Shown piece by piece: positions 17,892 to 27,179 of a stretch of DNA of 64,000 nucleotides. Location: assembly GCA_031285565.1 (NCBI GenBank), contig JAITVY010000060.1, forward strand, positions 1-64,000, given 5' to 3'. The notes beneath the pieces were generated by a model. That model made no database searches, had not been told where the DNA came from, and worked only from the letters and a program-made list of their open reading frames with translations. Position 1 is the stretch's first letter, and each line of letters begins with the position of its first letter. Origin of the DNA: Tannerella sp. GTDB taxonomy: Bacteria > Bacteroidota > Bacteroidia > Bacteroidales > Tannerellaceae. The translations under genes and the position numbers were made by a program.

Positions 17892-17952
17892 AAATGCTTA
17901 TTTTAATAATTTATATTCGTGTATACATCCATTAATTTTTAACACCAAAAAA

Positions 17953-18054
17953 CATGGAACGAACCTAAAGAGCGATTAACAGTTAGTGGTGAGCGATTAT
18001 TTAATCTCACTAGTCATCAACAATTAATCATTGATCAGCATGCTACGTTTCTTG
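17953..18054. repeat. CATGGAACGAA-type inverted-repeat element, copy 1
   Basis: Begins CATGGAACGAACCTAAAG and ends ACGTTTCTTG, with a GATTAAC-rich interior. The ends are imperfect inverted repeats. It fills the space between the ABC transporter stop and the lipoprotein start. The closest relative in the window is 46017-46104. Confidence 0.6.
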
Positions 18055-18057
18055 TTT

Positions 18058-20979
18058 TCAAGACTCTTCCCGGTTTCTGATATATTTAGCCGGAAACTCT
18101 GCGAATATAACAATTATGGTTAAAACCACAAAGAAACCGAGAACCAATAAATTAAATTTATATGTTGAAATAAAATTTCCGGCTATTTTTTTCTCATGCG
18201 AATAGAAATGAGCCCGTCCCCAGGGATTATCAGGTTCGAAATATATGAAACCTATCTGTGGGTAAATATGGTTATTACTTATTTTAAAGAAACGGTTTGT
18301 TCTCATATTCATAACTAACTCTTCTATGGCTTCATTGTGGTTATACTGTTTTAAATCATTAAACCAGGTTACACCATTCTCATTAATCAACTTTTGCTGT
18401 TCCTGATCTAATAAAGCTGTGAAATTATGCGAACGTTGGCGCAAGGCTTCATCCACTTTTTCAAGGTATGAACCATAGGTTTCATTTTTACTAATAGGTG
18501 CAATCCGGGCAGCACGGCTGAGTATTTCTAACTCATTTTGTATAGTCCTACGAATTGAAATGCTGTCTTTCTCATTCATTTTATTGATGAGGTTTTCTAC
18601 TTCTTTCGCATGAATATTCCGGTAATATTGTGCCAGGTATTTCTCTTTTTCTATTGTGAAAAAAGGATGGTTATATGCGTTAGCTTTAAATTGTTCAACC
18701 ACCAATGTCTCGAAAGCCCAACGGGAAGGAATCACTTCTCCTATCAGTGGGACTATGTTTTTCCGGGCAGCCTGTGTATTCAGGTCATCAAAATTAATTA
18801 CCAGTCCACATAGTAGAATCTGAGGAATTAATAAGAGAGGTATGGAAATATAGATAGATACAATGGAGCTTAATGTCTGCGAGAGCCATAAGCCGGTAAG
18901 ATTAGCCAGAAATGCTGTAATCCAAAGGACAGACCACCATATGAACAGCATGTCCCAGCCTACTCCCATAATGGAATTACCGACTGCTATAAATAGTAAA
19001 CTCTGGACTCCGGATAAAGCACATAACCAGATTATTTTAGAAGAGAGATAACTACCATGGCTCAGTTGCAGGAATCTCTCCCTTTTTAGGATTATGCGGT
19101 CTTTAATAATTTCTTCGGCGCTTATACTCATCCCGATGAAAGTAACTACAATAACTGCCATGAATATGTAAGTTACAAAGTTCTTATTAACGAAAAGGGT
19201 ATATTCGCCATTATCTGTAAAACGGGTGAGCAGAGCAACAATGATCGCTAACAAGGGAGCCTCAACCAACGCTATGATTAAATATTGCTTATTGGTTAGT
19301 TTGGTTCGTAGGTTCCTTTCGAGGAATATGAAAAATTGTTTCCAGCGCGAAGGTTTTCGTAACTGGTTGTCCGGTAGTTTCTGTTTTTCTACTTTTTTGA
19401 GCGAAGGACGGGATAATAAATATCGTTCGTGCCATTCCTGCGGTGTGAATTTCCGTATGTTCAACTGGTTTCCGGAGTCGTCGATTATCTTGGAATCAAT
19501 AATATTTAAAACCAGTTCAGGATTTACATTTCCACAGGTACTACATACACTGATATCCTGATCGGTATATTTGGCGACGTGTTTAAAATAGGTAATTGCT
19601 TCGATAGGATTCCCATCATAAATGGGATAGCCGCCTCTGTCGAGTAACCATAACCTGTCGAAAAGTTTATAGATTTCGGAAGACGGTTGATGAATATTGA
19701 CAACCACTAACCGGCCTTTATGGGTTTGTTCTTTTAGCAACATAACGACTTTTTCGGAGTCTGTTGACGAAAGTCCTGATGTAGGTTCATCCAGATAGAG
19801 TATGGCCGGTTCGCGAATCAACTCAAGGGCAATATTTAACCGTTTCCGTTGTCCGCCGCTAATCGTTTTCCGGATGGCTGACCCGACTTCTAATGTTTTT
19901 ATGTCTGTAAGATCCAGATCCGCAAGTACGGTGTCTACCTGTTTTTCTATCTCTTCGTCAGAAAGCCCATCGAAAGAGAACCGTGCGGTAAACCATAAGT
20001 TTTCATAAACAGTAAGTTCTTCGATTAATAAATCGTCTTGTGGAACGAATCCGATCAATTGTTTAGTTTCCGGATCATTAATGGGGTGGCCGTTTACAGT
20101 AATACTTCCCAAGTCCGGTTGTATGTTACCATTCATGATTCCGAGTAAGGTGGATTTGCCAACGCCACTTCCTCCCATGATTGCGACCATTTGCCCTGAT
20201 TCGAGATCGAAGGAAAAATTATGCAGTCCGTTTGTGCTGTTTTTAAAGGAAAACTCGATATCGCGTCCGGCAAGACGGACAATCTCTTTTTTCTCTTTTT
20301 TATTGAATACAGCTTGCAGGTCGCTATGATAAACGGGAGAAAATAGAGGACTTTTTAATACGCTGCTATGCTGCCAGGCATAAAAAATATCACTGGATAA
20401 GGGGATGTCATTCATGAAAACCTGTCCTTTTCCGTGATAGGTAAAGATATACTTCTCAAAACGTTTAATCAGAAGAACTGTTATGTTGCCTTCCATCCCT
20501 GAACGGCTGATATGATTTTCGAAATCATTTGTTTCAATTTTACCGTCGATGACAATGATGGAAGGAGAGAAGTCGTTTGTTATGAAAGCTAATATATCTT
20601 TGAACTCATTTTCAGTAGTATTAAATAAATCTGCTACAATTCTGAATATGTGTACATTGTTTTCGAATTCTTTACTATTTGTATAAGCAAACTCAACAAA
20701 ACGAACCAATAATAAAAACTGTTCTTCTGCTGTTAGTTTGGCTTTCATCTGTGTACATATATTCCTGACAACGGTTTCTTTGTCAATCGGGAAAAGTTCA
20801 TCATCATACATACCCCGCAATTCGTTGTACAGGTTAATGTATTCGTCATGAGAACGTACACCAAAGTGGCTGGAAAGATAAGAATGAATAGCAAGACGTG
20901 CCTGCTTATTTTCTATTCTCGCCAAAGAAGCGAAAATAGCGAATAGATTCAGGAGACCGTTCAGAATACTTTCATTCAT
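18058..20979 (-). CDS. ABC transporter fusion: N-terminal helical domain, ATPase, ABC-2 permease
   Basis: A 973-residue ABCG-like half-transporter. Residues 1-135 are helical and TerB-like. A beta-rich section at about 140-220 may be FHA-like. The ATPase follows, with Walker A GGSGVGKST (269-277), signature ISGGQRKRLNIAL and Walker B AILYLDEPTSGLSS. After a CSTC motif there is an ABC-2 permease of about six membrane segments, interrupted by a large extracytoplasmic loop (about 800-910) between the last segments. Substrate is unknown. The layout resembles ABCG/White transporters, in which one chain holds ATPase and permease and works as a dimer. It is monocistronic, with a well-formed promoter at 21016-21047. 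Confidence 0.85.
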   Translation of the reverse strand: MNESILNGLLNLFAIFASLARIENKQARLAIHSYLSSHFGVRSHDEYINLYNELRGMYDDELFPIDKETVVRNICTQMKAKLTAEEQFLLLVRFVEFAYTNSKEFENNVHIFRIVADLFNTTENEFKDILAFITNDFSPSIIVIDGKIETNDFENHISRSGMEGNITVLLIKRFEKYIFTYHGKGQVFMNDIPLSSDIFYAWQHSSVLKSPLFSPVYHSDLQAVFNKKEKKEIVRLAGRDIEFSFKNSTNGLHNFSFDLESGQMVAIMGGSGVGKSTLLGIMNGNIQPDLGSITVNGHPINDPETKQLIGFVPQDDLLIEELTVYENLWFTARFSFDGLSDEEIEKQVDTVLADLDLTDIKTLEVGSAIRKTISGGQRKRLNIALELIREPAILYLDEPTSGLSSTDSEKVVMLLKEQTHKGRLVVVNIHQPSSEIYKLFDRLWLLDRGGYPIYDGNPIEAITYFKHVAKYTDQDISVCSTCGNVNPELVLNIIDSKIIDDSGNQLNIRKFTPQEWHERYLLSRPSLKKVEKQKLPDNQLRKPSRWKQFFIFLERNLRTKLTNKQYLIIALVEAPLLAIIVALLTRFTDNGEYTLFVNKNFVTYIFMAVIVVTFIGMSISAEEIIKDRIILKRERFLQLSHGSYLSSKIIWLCALSGVQSLLFIAVGNSIMGVGWDMLFIWWSVLWITAFLANLTGLWLSQTLSSIVSIYISIPLLLIPQILLCGLVINFDDLNTQAARKNIVPLIGEVIPSRWAFETLVVEQFKANAYNHPFFTIEKEKYLAQYYRNIHAKEVENLINKMNEKDSISIRRTIQNELEILSRAARIAPISKNETYGSYLEKVDEALRQRSHNFTALLDQEQQKLINENGVTWFNDLKQYNHNEAIEELVMNMRTNRFFKISNNHIYPQIGFIYFEPDNPWGRAHFYSHEKKIAGNFISTYKFNLLVLGFFVVLTIIVIFAEFPAKYIRNREES

Positions 20980-21015
20980 GGAAAGAATAGGGTTATAAAT
21001 GATTTTTTTGCTTTA

Positions 21016-21047
21016 CAAAGATAGTCAAAGCCGAAAGCAGAAGCAAA
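21016..21047 (-). promoter_or_regulatory. Bacteroidetes-type promoter of the ABC transporter
   Basis: On the minus strand TTTG (21044-21047) is followed after 20 nt by TATCTTTG (21016-21023), matching the -33 and -7 consensus TTTG and TAnnTTTG. The predicted leader is about 30 nt to the ATG at 20979. Confidence 0.75.
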
Positions 21048-21068
21048 CTTGTTTGATTATGCTGAGGC
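21031..21068 (-). repeat. Dispersed repeat family A, copy overlapping a promoter
   Basis: GCAGAAGCAAACTTGTTTGA and the following TTATGCTGAGG recur in altered form at 27081-27142 and, inverted, at 54083-54165. This copy supplies the -33 region of the ABC transporter promoter. Confidence 0.55.
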
Positions 21069-21237
21069 GCATCCTATCTTCGATTTACAGAAACAAAGAT
21101 AATGGAAATCGGATATAAACTGTACTTATAGGTAAATTCCTTTCAATTTATCCCCATAAGTAGGTATTGTTTTTAATCGTATGAAACCAGAACTTTGCAC
21201 TATTGATTCCACTCGATAATTAAATGTTTGTAACACT

Positions 21238-22041
21238 ATGAAGGATAAAAATTTAAACAAGAATTGGGTTTCCGGAAAATTACTTATTATGATATTTTCT
21301 GCCGGTATCCTGGCAGAGGTGTTAGCCGTTTTATTTAACTCGGTTTATATCTTATCGATCGTTTTAAGTATTTTAGGTGGGCTAATTTTTATAATATTCC
21401 TATATATGTTGTATGCCCATTATAAGCTTTCGGCTTCGGGGGGTAATCTGCAAACCTGTATATCGGAAATGCTTATTGATAGAATACCAGAGCAAAGCAA
21501 AGGGCGATTGATTGATATTGGCTGTGGTAGCGGGGTTCTTTCTGTCGAAATTGCCTTGAAGCATCCTGCATTGCAATTGGATGCAGTTGACTATTGGGGC
21601 GGAACCTGGGGATATTCGAAAGTTGCTTGTGAACAACTTGCTAAAGATAATCAGGTTAATGAGAGGATAACTTTTACTAAAGCGAGTGCTTCCACATTAC
21701 CTTTCGGTGATGAAACATTTGATATTGTAATAAGTAATATGGTATTCCATGAAGTTGCTGATACTAAAGATAAGAGGGATGTGATCAAAGAAGCCCTGCG
21801 GATATTAAAAAAAGGCGGTATTTTTATCTTTCAGGATCAGTTTAAAGATAAACGAATATACGGAAAAACAGATGAACTGTTAGCCTATATTCAAACAATA
21901 GGTGTAAAGGATCTACTCTTTGAAGAAACCGGAAAAGCAGACTTTATTCCTCCTTTGTTAAACAACACGATGTTTTTTGGAAGTTCCGCTTTGATACAGG
22001 GAGTTAAAATGTCCGAATCAGTATCCAAAGTAGTCAAGTAG
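21238..22041 (+). CDS. Membrane-anchored class I SAM-dependent methyltransferase
   Basis: A 267-residue protein with two membrane segments in the first ~65 residues (GKLLIMIFSAGILAEVLAVL and ILSIVLSILGGLIFIIFLYM). A methyltransferase fold follows: motif I LIDIGCGSGVLSVEIA, an acidic residue after strand 2 (LDAVDYWGGTWGY), FDIVISNMVFHEVAD and LRILKKGGIFIFQDQ. The substrate cannot be told from sequence. It is transcribed away from the ABC transporter across a 258-bp gap and ends near a small hairpin (AGTTGC TTC GCAACT, about 22050). Confidence 0.8.
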   Translation: MKDKNLNKNWVSGKLLIMIFSAGILAEVLAVLFNSVYILSIVLSILGGLIFIIFLYMLYAHYKLSASGGNLQTCISEMLIDRIPEQSKGRLIDIGCGSGVLSVEIALKHPALQLDAVDYWGGTWGYSKVACEQLAKDNQVNERITFTKASASTLPFGDETFDIVISNMVFHEVADTKDKRDVIKEALRILKKGGIFIFQDQFKDKRIYGKTDELLAYIQTIGVKDLLFEETGKADFIPPLLNNTMFFGSSALIQGVKMSESVSKVVK

Positions 22042-22110
22042 TTATCAGTTGCTTCGCAACTTAGGAGTTAAGAGAAGAAAAGTAGATAGTAGTTGGTAGT
22101 AAGTAGAATT

Positions 22111-22209
22111 TAGTGATTAACGGTTAGTGATGAGTGGTAAACTCAATAAATTGACCCCGATAAATTCAATCTATTCAATTAATCATTAATAACTAACCAT
22201 TAATCATTA
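22111..22209. repeat. GATTAAC-rich inverted repeat
   Basis: TAGTGATTAACGGTTAGTGA (22111-22130) pairs with TAACTAACCATTAATCATTA (22190-22209) at 16 of 20 positions. The interior of repeats 17953-18054 and 46017-46104 has the same style. A lone TGATTCGCAT-like core follows at 22222-22240. Confidence 0.45.
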
Positions 22210-22280
22210 TTCCCACTTCTTTAACTACTGATTGGCATTAATTGTAAACTTTTTCACAATTAAGTATTATATAAAGGCGT

Positions 22281-23021
22281 TTATTTCAGGTTCAGCACGT
22301 TTCCTCCCTCGGTAATTGCTGATTTTGCAGGGGTAGATTTACGTGTGCAGTAGTCAAACTCGGCGGACTTGTCGCCACTGAATGATTTCCATTTCAATTT
22401 TAATTTAACTGTTTTTCCTTCCGTATCCGGCAGTTTATCCAATTTGAATGCTACTAATCCGTCTGCCAGGTTACCATAAGTGTCGCCATATGCATTATGC
22501 CTGAATTCTACTTCATAAGGATTAGCTGGGTCTTCATTTACTAACAGGTTTACAAAATGTGCTTTGTGACGATCTCCCCATATACTTCTGAAACGAAGGG
22601 TCAGATAACCATCTTCTGCAATTGTTACCCAGTCTCCGATCATTTCGACGGGGTCTGTTCCGTATACCGAATCGTTATCCGATCCTAAGTCGGGCGCCAT
22701 GACCTTTGTCAGGATGCTATCTATCCAGTTAATATGAACAGCTTGGCTGTATCCTTCGCTGGGTTTATCAATTTTCTGATAGTTAACCAGTGCCCTTACT
22801 TCTTTATTTCCATAAGGCGAAGTTGCCATGTTTACCGGAAATAATGTTGTACTGTCATCCAATTGGAGGTAAAATGAATTATCAGAAACCGGTTTTACCG
22901 TTACAAGCGCACTTGGATACATACGTTGCCAATCTGTGTCATCATCCAGACAAGATTGAAAACCGATAGCAATCATCATCACTCCTAAACACATACTAAA
23001 AAATCTCATCATCTTATTCAT
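22281..23021 (-). CDS. NigD-like lipoprotein
   Basis: A 246-residue lipoprotein from the ATG at 23021 (MNKMMRFFSM, lipobox IGFQSC). The longer frame adds eight residues before the signal peptide. The order LDDDTDWQRMYPSALVTVKP, FYLQLDDSTTLFPVN, KEVRALVNYQKID, GDWVTIAEDGYLTLRFRSIW and HFVNLLVNEDP matches the NigD-like family, restricted largely to Bacteroidetes; its founding member comes from a bacteriocin operon and most members have no known function. It stands alone on the minus strand. Confidence 0.85.
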   Translation of the reverse strand: MNKMMRFFSMCLGVMMIAIGFQSCLDDDTDWQRMYPSALVTVKPVSDNSFYLQLDDSTTLFPVNMATSPYGNKEVRALVNYQKIDKPSEGYSQAVHINWIDSILTKVMAPDLGSDNDSVYGTDPVEMIGDWVTIAEDGYLTLRFRSIWGDRHKAHFVNLLVNEDPANPYEVEFRHNAYGDTYGNLADGLVAFKLDKLPDTEGKTVKLKLKWKSFSGDKSAEFDYCTRKSTPAKSAITEGGNVLNLK

Positions 23022-23053
23022 ACGTAAATATTTTATTTTTAACACGAAGGTCG

Positions 23054-23110
23054 CATGGAACTCACATTTTTATTATCTATGGTTTATATCAATGTAAATG
23101 TTCGTTTCAT
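23054..23110. repeat. CATGGAAC-type inverted-repeat element, copy 2
   Basis: Short copy: CATGGAACTCACATTTTTAT at the left and ATGTTCGTTTCAT at the right (to 23110), pairing along most of its length. It is preceded by TTTTTAACACGAAGGTCG, a flank also seen beside copies at 17935 and 25841. Confidence 0.55.
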
Positions 23111-23262
23111 AACTTTAATGTCTTTATTTAATCAGTAGTCAAAGAAGTCATTAAAAAAATAGTTGGTAGCTGGTAGTAAGAATGTTGATTCGTTGAACTG
23201 TTTTAATCGTTTAAACGTAAACATTGAACCTTGAACTTGAACCTTTGAACTTCGTGGACTCC

Positions 23263-23361
23263 TGATCTGCATTATTAATTTGATCTACTATTATTGAAGA
23301 TGGATGTAATGCAAAAAAAGCTGCAACGAAGAGTGATAAAATTTATTAATAATGCGAATCA
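23263..23361. repeat. Inverted TGATTCGCAT pair
   Basis: TGATCTGCATTATTAA (23263-23278) and TTAATAATGCGAATCA (23346-23361) are inverted copies matching at 14 of 16 positions, 67 bp apart. Confidence 0.5.
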
Positions 23362-23834
23362 TTCTTAGTTCTTCTTTATGAAATCCGGAGAGACGTAAGA
23401 ATGCAATTGCTATTCTTACTTTCCTATGACCATACTGGGGTAGAGAACCTTTTTTCCTACACAGCGACTAAGAGGTTGATTTTATTTAAATTATATCAGG
23501 TTGCGTAAAAATCGATAAATCAGAAGCTCTTTTTATCTCATTGAACAAAAGGATATTTGGAAATGTTTTAGTGTTGCTTGTTGCAAAAGCTTTCGAAAGT
23601 AAGGTATAAAAGGTGGAATCAAATATTCAATATGAATATAAATGTCTGTAAGTTAGTGAATTGTCTGATTTGAAATTATGAATAAATGTTGAAATTATGA
23701 GTATTAAAAGATTCGTATCTGAAGTAGATAATTTGATTTTTTAAATATCTCGTGAGGAACTTATGATCAGATAAATATAGTTTGTAATTAATTAACATAC
23801 AGCCATTCTTTCTAAAAATTTAAATCATTCTGAA

Positions 23835-25763
23835 ATGAGAAAAATTAATCCATATATAAAAAAACTATTCAGAGTATTATCTGAATGTAAAGTATTGAAC
23901 CATCATCTTATTATGTTAATTGACCTTTTCATAGTAATGATAGCATGTATTGGTTCATACTATTTGACAGAGGTATTTTTTAAAAAGTATACAGTTCAGT
24001 TACCGGCGTTATCAGAGATTATATTTGTCTCATTGACAGTAAGTCTGGCGATTTTTCTTTTATTTAGAATAAACAGGGGTATTATAAGATATTCTACGGT
24101 TCCTGATTTATGGCGTGTACTGATGGCATTGATTTTGGTACATACTTTTGTTTTTACCTTAGTATACTTTTCTTCTTCAACTTCTCTGCAGGGCATTTTA
24201 TTTGCCTATCTTTTCATACAATTTGCAATTACATTTATATGCTTAATAAGCTTCAGATCAATATTAATTATTACTTACCAATTTATTGTATCGATAATTA
24301 GTAAAGATAAAATACCTGCATTTATATTTGATACTGATCCCAGAAGTGTTTCTCTTGCACAGAGTTTGGAGTATGATTATCAAAGCGATTATAAAATACT
24401 TGGTTTTTTAACTCACGACTCTGATTATAAAGATAAAAGAATTGCAAATTTCCCGATATATTACGCAAATGGCAATACGGAATCTCTTCTGAAACAATTT
24501 GATGTTAAAGAACTCATTTTTACGAATGAAAAGACATTGCATGAGGCAAAAGAACTGGTAGATATTTCTATGCAGCAAAAAATTAAAGTAATGCTTCTGC
24601 CGTCTGTAACTGATCCTGATAAACTAAACAGAATCGAGATCAAACAAATTCAGATTGAGGACCTTTTAAACCGTGATGTGATTCATATAAATACGGATGC
24701 AATCAGAGAACAAGTAAATGGAAAAGTAATCATGGTAACCGGGGCTGCCGGATCAATAGGCAGTGAGATAGTCAGGCAATTGGCCGGTTTTAATCCGTCA
24801 TTGGTTGTTTGTGTAGACAATGCTGAAACTCCTTTGCATTTTCTTGATTTAGAACTAAAGGAAAAGTATCGGAGATTCAAATATATCCCAATCATCGGAG
24901 ATGTGAGGAACAAAAAGAAAATGGAAACGGTTTTTATAAAATACCAGCCTGATTTCATCTTTCATGCTGCAGCCTACAAACATGTTCCGATGATGGAAAA
25001 TAATCCTTGTGAGGCTGTATTAACAAATGTGATGGGAACAAAACACATTATTGATCTGGCCTGTAAATATAATGTTGGAAATTTTGTTATGATTTCCACA
25101 GATAAAGCAGTAAATCCGACTAATATAATGGGTGCAACAAAGCGAATTGCCGAAATATATTTACAAAGTTATGCGAATCATCTGCAATGCTCAAATAAGG
25201 ATATAAAGTTTGTAACAACCCGTTTTGGCAATGTTTTGGGAAGTAATGGTTCAGTAATTCCAAGATTTAAACAGCAGATTACAGAAGGAGGCCCTGTAAC
25301 AGTTACCCATCCTGAAATTAACCGTTATTTCATGACAATAAGGGAAGCATGCATGCTTGTACTGGAAACAACTGTTATAGGTGAGTCAGGATTTATATAC
25401 ATGTTTGATATGGGTAAACCTGTAAAAATTGCAGATCTCGCCAAACGCATGATTAAATTGGCCGGACTCACCTTAGGAAAAGATATTGAAATTAAATACA
25501 CCGGATTGCGTCCGGGTGAAAAATTATACGAAGAATTGTTAGGACAGGAAGAAACGACGCAACCAACCATACATAAGAAAATAATGGTTGCAAAAGTTCA
25601 GCAATATGACTTTAATAAAGTAGTGCCGGCTATTAATCATTTAGTCCGGAGAGCATTGAATATGGATATTGAATCTTCTGTTTTGACGATGAAACAGATG
25701 GTACCTGAGTATGTCAGTGAGAATTCGGAATTTAAACGTTTTGATCATCAACTTGCAATTTGA
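23835..25763 (+). CDS. pglF: UDP-N-acetylglucosamine 4,6-dehydratase (PglF/WbpM type)
   Basis: A 642-residue membrane enzyme: four N-terminal membrane segments (about 20-150), a CoA-binding-like domain (about 155-270) and an extended SDR dehydratase domain. TGAAGSIGSEIVRQL (from 302) binds NAD. The active-site region MISTDKAVNPTNIMGATKR has the Asp-Lys of this class, and Met replaces the usual SDR Tyr (MGATK). RPGEKLYEEL is the family's C-terminal hallmark. These enzymes make UDP-4-keto-6-deoxy-sugars; with the PglE-, PglD- and PglC-like genes at 30247-32705 the likely product path is UDP-di-N-acetylbacillosamine. The symbol is by analogy. It faces the minus-strand exopolysaccharide block. 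Confidence 0.88.
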   Translation: MRKINPYIKKLFRVLSECKVLNHHLIMLIDLFIVMIACIGSYYLTEVFFKKYTVQLPALSEIIFVSLTVSLAIFLLFRINRGIIRYSTVPDLWRVLMALILVHTFVFTLVYFSSSTSLQGILFAYLFIQFAITFICLISFRSILIITYQFIVSIISKDKIPAFIFDTDPRSVSLAQSLEYDYQSDYKILGFLTHDSDYKDKRIANFPIYYANGNTESLLKQFDVKELIFTNEKTLHEAKELVDISMQQKIKVMLLPSVTDPDKLNRIEIKQIQIEDLLNRDVIHINTDAIREQVNGKVIMVTGAAGSIGSEIVRQLAGFNPSLVVCVDNAETPLHFLDLELKEKYRRFKYIPIIGDVRNKKKMETVFIKYQPDFIFHAAAYKHVPMMENNPCEAVLTNVMGTKHIIDLACKYNVGNFVMISTDKAVNPTNIMGATKRIAEIYLQSYANHLQCSNKDIKFVTTRFGNVLGSNGSVIPRFKQQITEGGPVTVTHPEINRYFMTIREACMLVLETTVIGESGFIYMFDMGKPVKIADLAKRMIKLAGLTLGKDIEIKYTGLRPGEKLYEELLGQEETTQPTIHKKIMVAKVQQYDFNKVVPAINHLVRRALNMDIESSVLTMKQMVPEYVSENSEFKRFDHQLAI

Positions 25764-25823
25764 TGAAACGGACATGTGATTCGGCTTGCGCCAAAGAGTT
25801 ACGAACATATGGTTAGTTCCATG
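25763..25823. repeat. CATGGAAC-type inverted-repeat element, copy 3 (reverse orientation)
   Basis: Starts ATGAAACGGACATGTG at the dehydratase stop codon and ends GTTCCATG (25816-25823), followed by GTGACCTTAGCGTTAAAAA, the reverse complement of the flank seen at 23036. It lies between two exopolysaccharide genes. Confidence 0.5.
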
Positions 25824-25856
25824 TGACCTTAGCGTTAAAAATTAAATGGTGTACAC

Positions 25857-27059
25857 ATGAAAAAACGGTTTTTGTTACTCTTTTTATGTGAATTTATTGT
25901 TTTAAGCATGGCAAACGGGCAAATAAAACATATTGAAAAATTAAAGCAAATCGGATTTGAAAATATCTCTGTTTCCAGTTCTGATAGCATTTTGTACGTC
26001 GCATTGGAGGATAATATTTATCGTTGGAATATAAAAGGTATTTCAGTTGCATTGGATTCTTTATGTTCTCTTTCTATGTATATGGATGATATTAAATTAT
26101 TAATTTATTCGGAAGGGATTCCAAGATATGTTATATCAACAAAATTGTCATTATGGAAGAGCTTCCGGGAGAAAGAGATAACTCCTGAAGAATTCAAATC
26201 TGCAATTGAGATAAGTTATGATACCAAAGAAATTATAAACAAATTAAAAGGAAGTCCTGTATATAATTCTCCGGCATTAAAGACCGACCTGGTTGTTTAT
26301 CCGGAGATAAAAGTGAAAAATGTTTTTGTAGATAAAAATTATGATATTCAATTGAATATTTCTCCGGCATTGGAAACCGATCTTTGGCGCGGTGGAAAAT
26401 CTATTGTACAGTTTATTTTTCCACTGGTCAATTCGTCCAGAGTTTTCGGAGAAGAAGGGAAATATATCAGGCCCGGATATGTCGTTTTAAAGCAAGATTT
26501 GAATTTGTATAATAAACTATTTACATCCGTCGAAGCCGGATTATTCAATCAGAACAGATATGGGATTAGCGTTTCTAATAATTATTTTCTAAACGATTAT
26601 ATCCTTTTAAACTTTCAATATGCATTTACGGGTTTTACTTATTTTGGTAAAGAATGGAAATTTGGCACATTGAATACAAGTACATGGTCAGGAAAAGGAA
26701 GCTATTATTTAAAATGGGTTGATACTCATATTAATTTGTCGGTTCAGAGATATCTTAGTAGTGAAACCGGGGTACGGTTTGAATTATACAGGATGTTTGG
26801 TGAAACTGGGATCGGGATTTATGGACTTATTGTTGACGGCACCAAAAATGCGGGATTTAGTTTCAGAGTTCCTATCTCACCATCCAAACAAAACAGGAAA
26901 GGTAAGTTCAGAGTTAAAATACCTAACTACTTTAATTGGGAATATTCTGCATCTGATACGGAAAATAAAGGGAATTATTTGCAAACCCAACCTGCTGATA
27001 AGAAAAGAGGATATACAGAGAATCCTGTTTATATAAAATACCAATTACTTAATCTTTAA
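25857..27059 (+). CDS. YjbH-like protein, C-terminal half
   Basis: A 400-residue exported protein (signal MKKRFLLLFLCEFIVLSMANGQ). From about residue 150 it reads as an outer-membrane beta-barrel similar to the C-terminal half of YjbH exopolysaccharide proteins: DLWRGGKSIVQFIFPLVNSS, LFTSVEAGLFNQNRYGISV, LNLSVQRYLSSETGVRFEL-like INLSVQRYLSSETGVRFEL, then GFSFRVPIS. E. coli YjbH is about 700 residues in one chain; here the N-terminal half appears as a separate protein at 28386-29123. YjbH/GfcD proteins are thought to help polysaccharide export through the outer membrane. Assignment is by pattern, not alignment. Confidence 0.65.
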   Translation: MKKRFLLLFLCEFIVLSMANGQIKHIEKLKQIGFENISVSSSDSILYVALEDNIYRWNIKGISVALDSLCSLSMYMDDIKLLIYSEGIPRYVISTKLSLWKSFREKEITPEEFKSAIEISYDTKEIINKLKGSPVYNSPALKTDLVVYPEIKVKNVFVDKNYDIQLNISPALETDLWRGGKSIVQFIFPLVNSSRVFGEEGKYIRPGYVVLKQDLNLYNKLFTSVEAGLFNQNRYGISVSNNYFLNDYILLNFQYAFTGFTYFGKEWKFGTLNTSTWSGKGSYYLKWVDTHINLSVQRYLSSETGVRFELYRMFGETGIGIYGLIVDGTKNAGFSFRVPISPSKQNRKGKFRVKIPNYFNWEYSASDTENKGNYLQTQPADKKRGYTENPVYIKYQLLNL

Positions 27060-27080
27060 ATTAAAAAAAGTGCAAAGAAT

Positions 27081-27142
27081 GTTTTTAAGTAGCGAGGGCA
27101 GAAACTAAACTTGTTTGGATTATGCCGAGTCTCGCAAAACAA
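27081..27142 (-). repeat. Dispersed repeat family A, second copy
   Basis: Contains AAGTAGCGAGGGCAGAA (27086-27102) and ACTTGTTTGGATTATGCCGAG. The position matching the -7 box of the ABC promoter copy is CAAAGAAT here (27073-27080), so the promoter seems decayed; it also points away from the gene that follows. Confidence 0.55.
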
Positions 27143-27179
27143 CTAATAAAATTGAATGTTTAACTAAAAAAAGAATGAA

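Larger units (their letters stand above)
23022..23834. other. 813-bp region upstream of the exopolysaccharide dehydratase gene
   Basis: No gene is credible here, and there is no UpxY/UpxZ-type leader gene as in Bacteroides capsule loci. It holds a hairpin repeat (23054-23110) and an inverted TGATTCGCAT pair (23263-23361). The dehydratase promoter should lie in the last 200 bp, but no clean TAnnTTTG was found. Confidence 0.5.
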
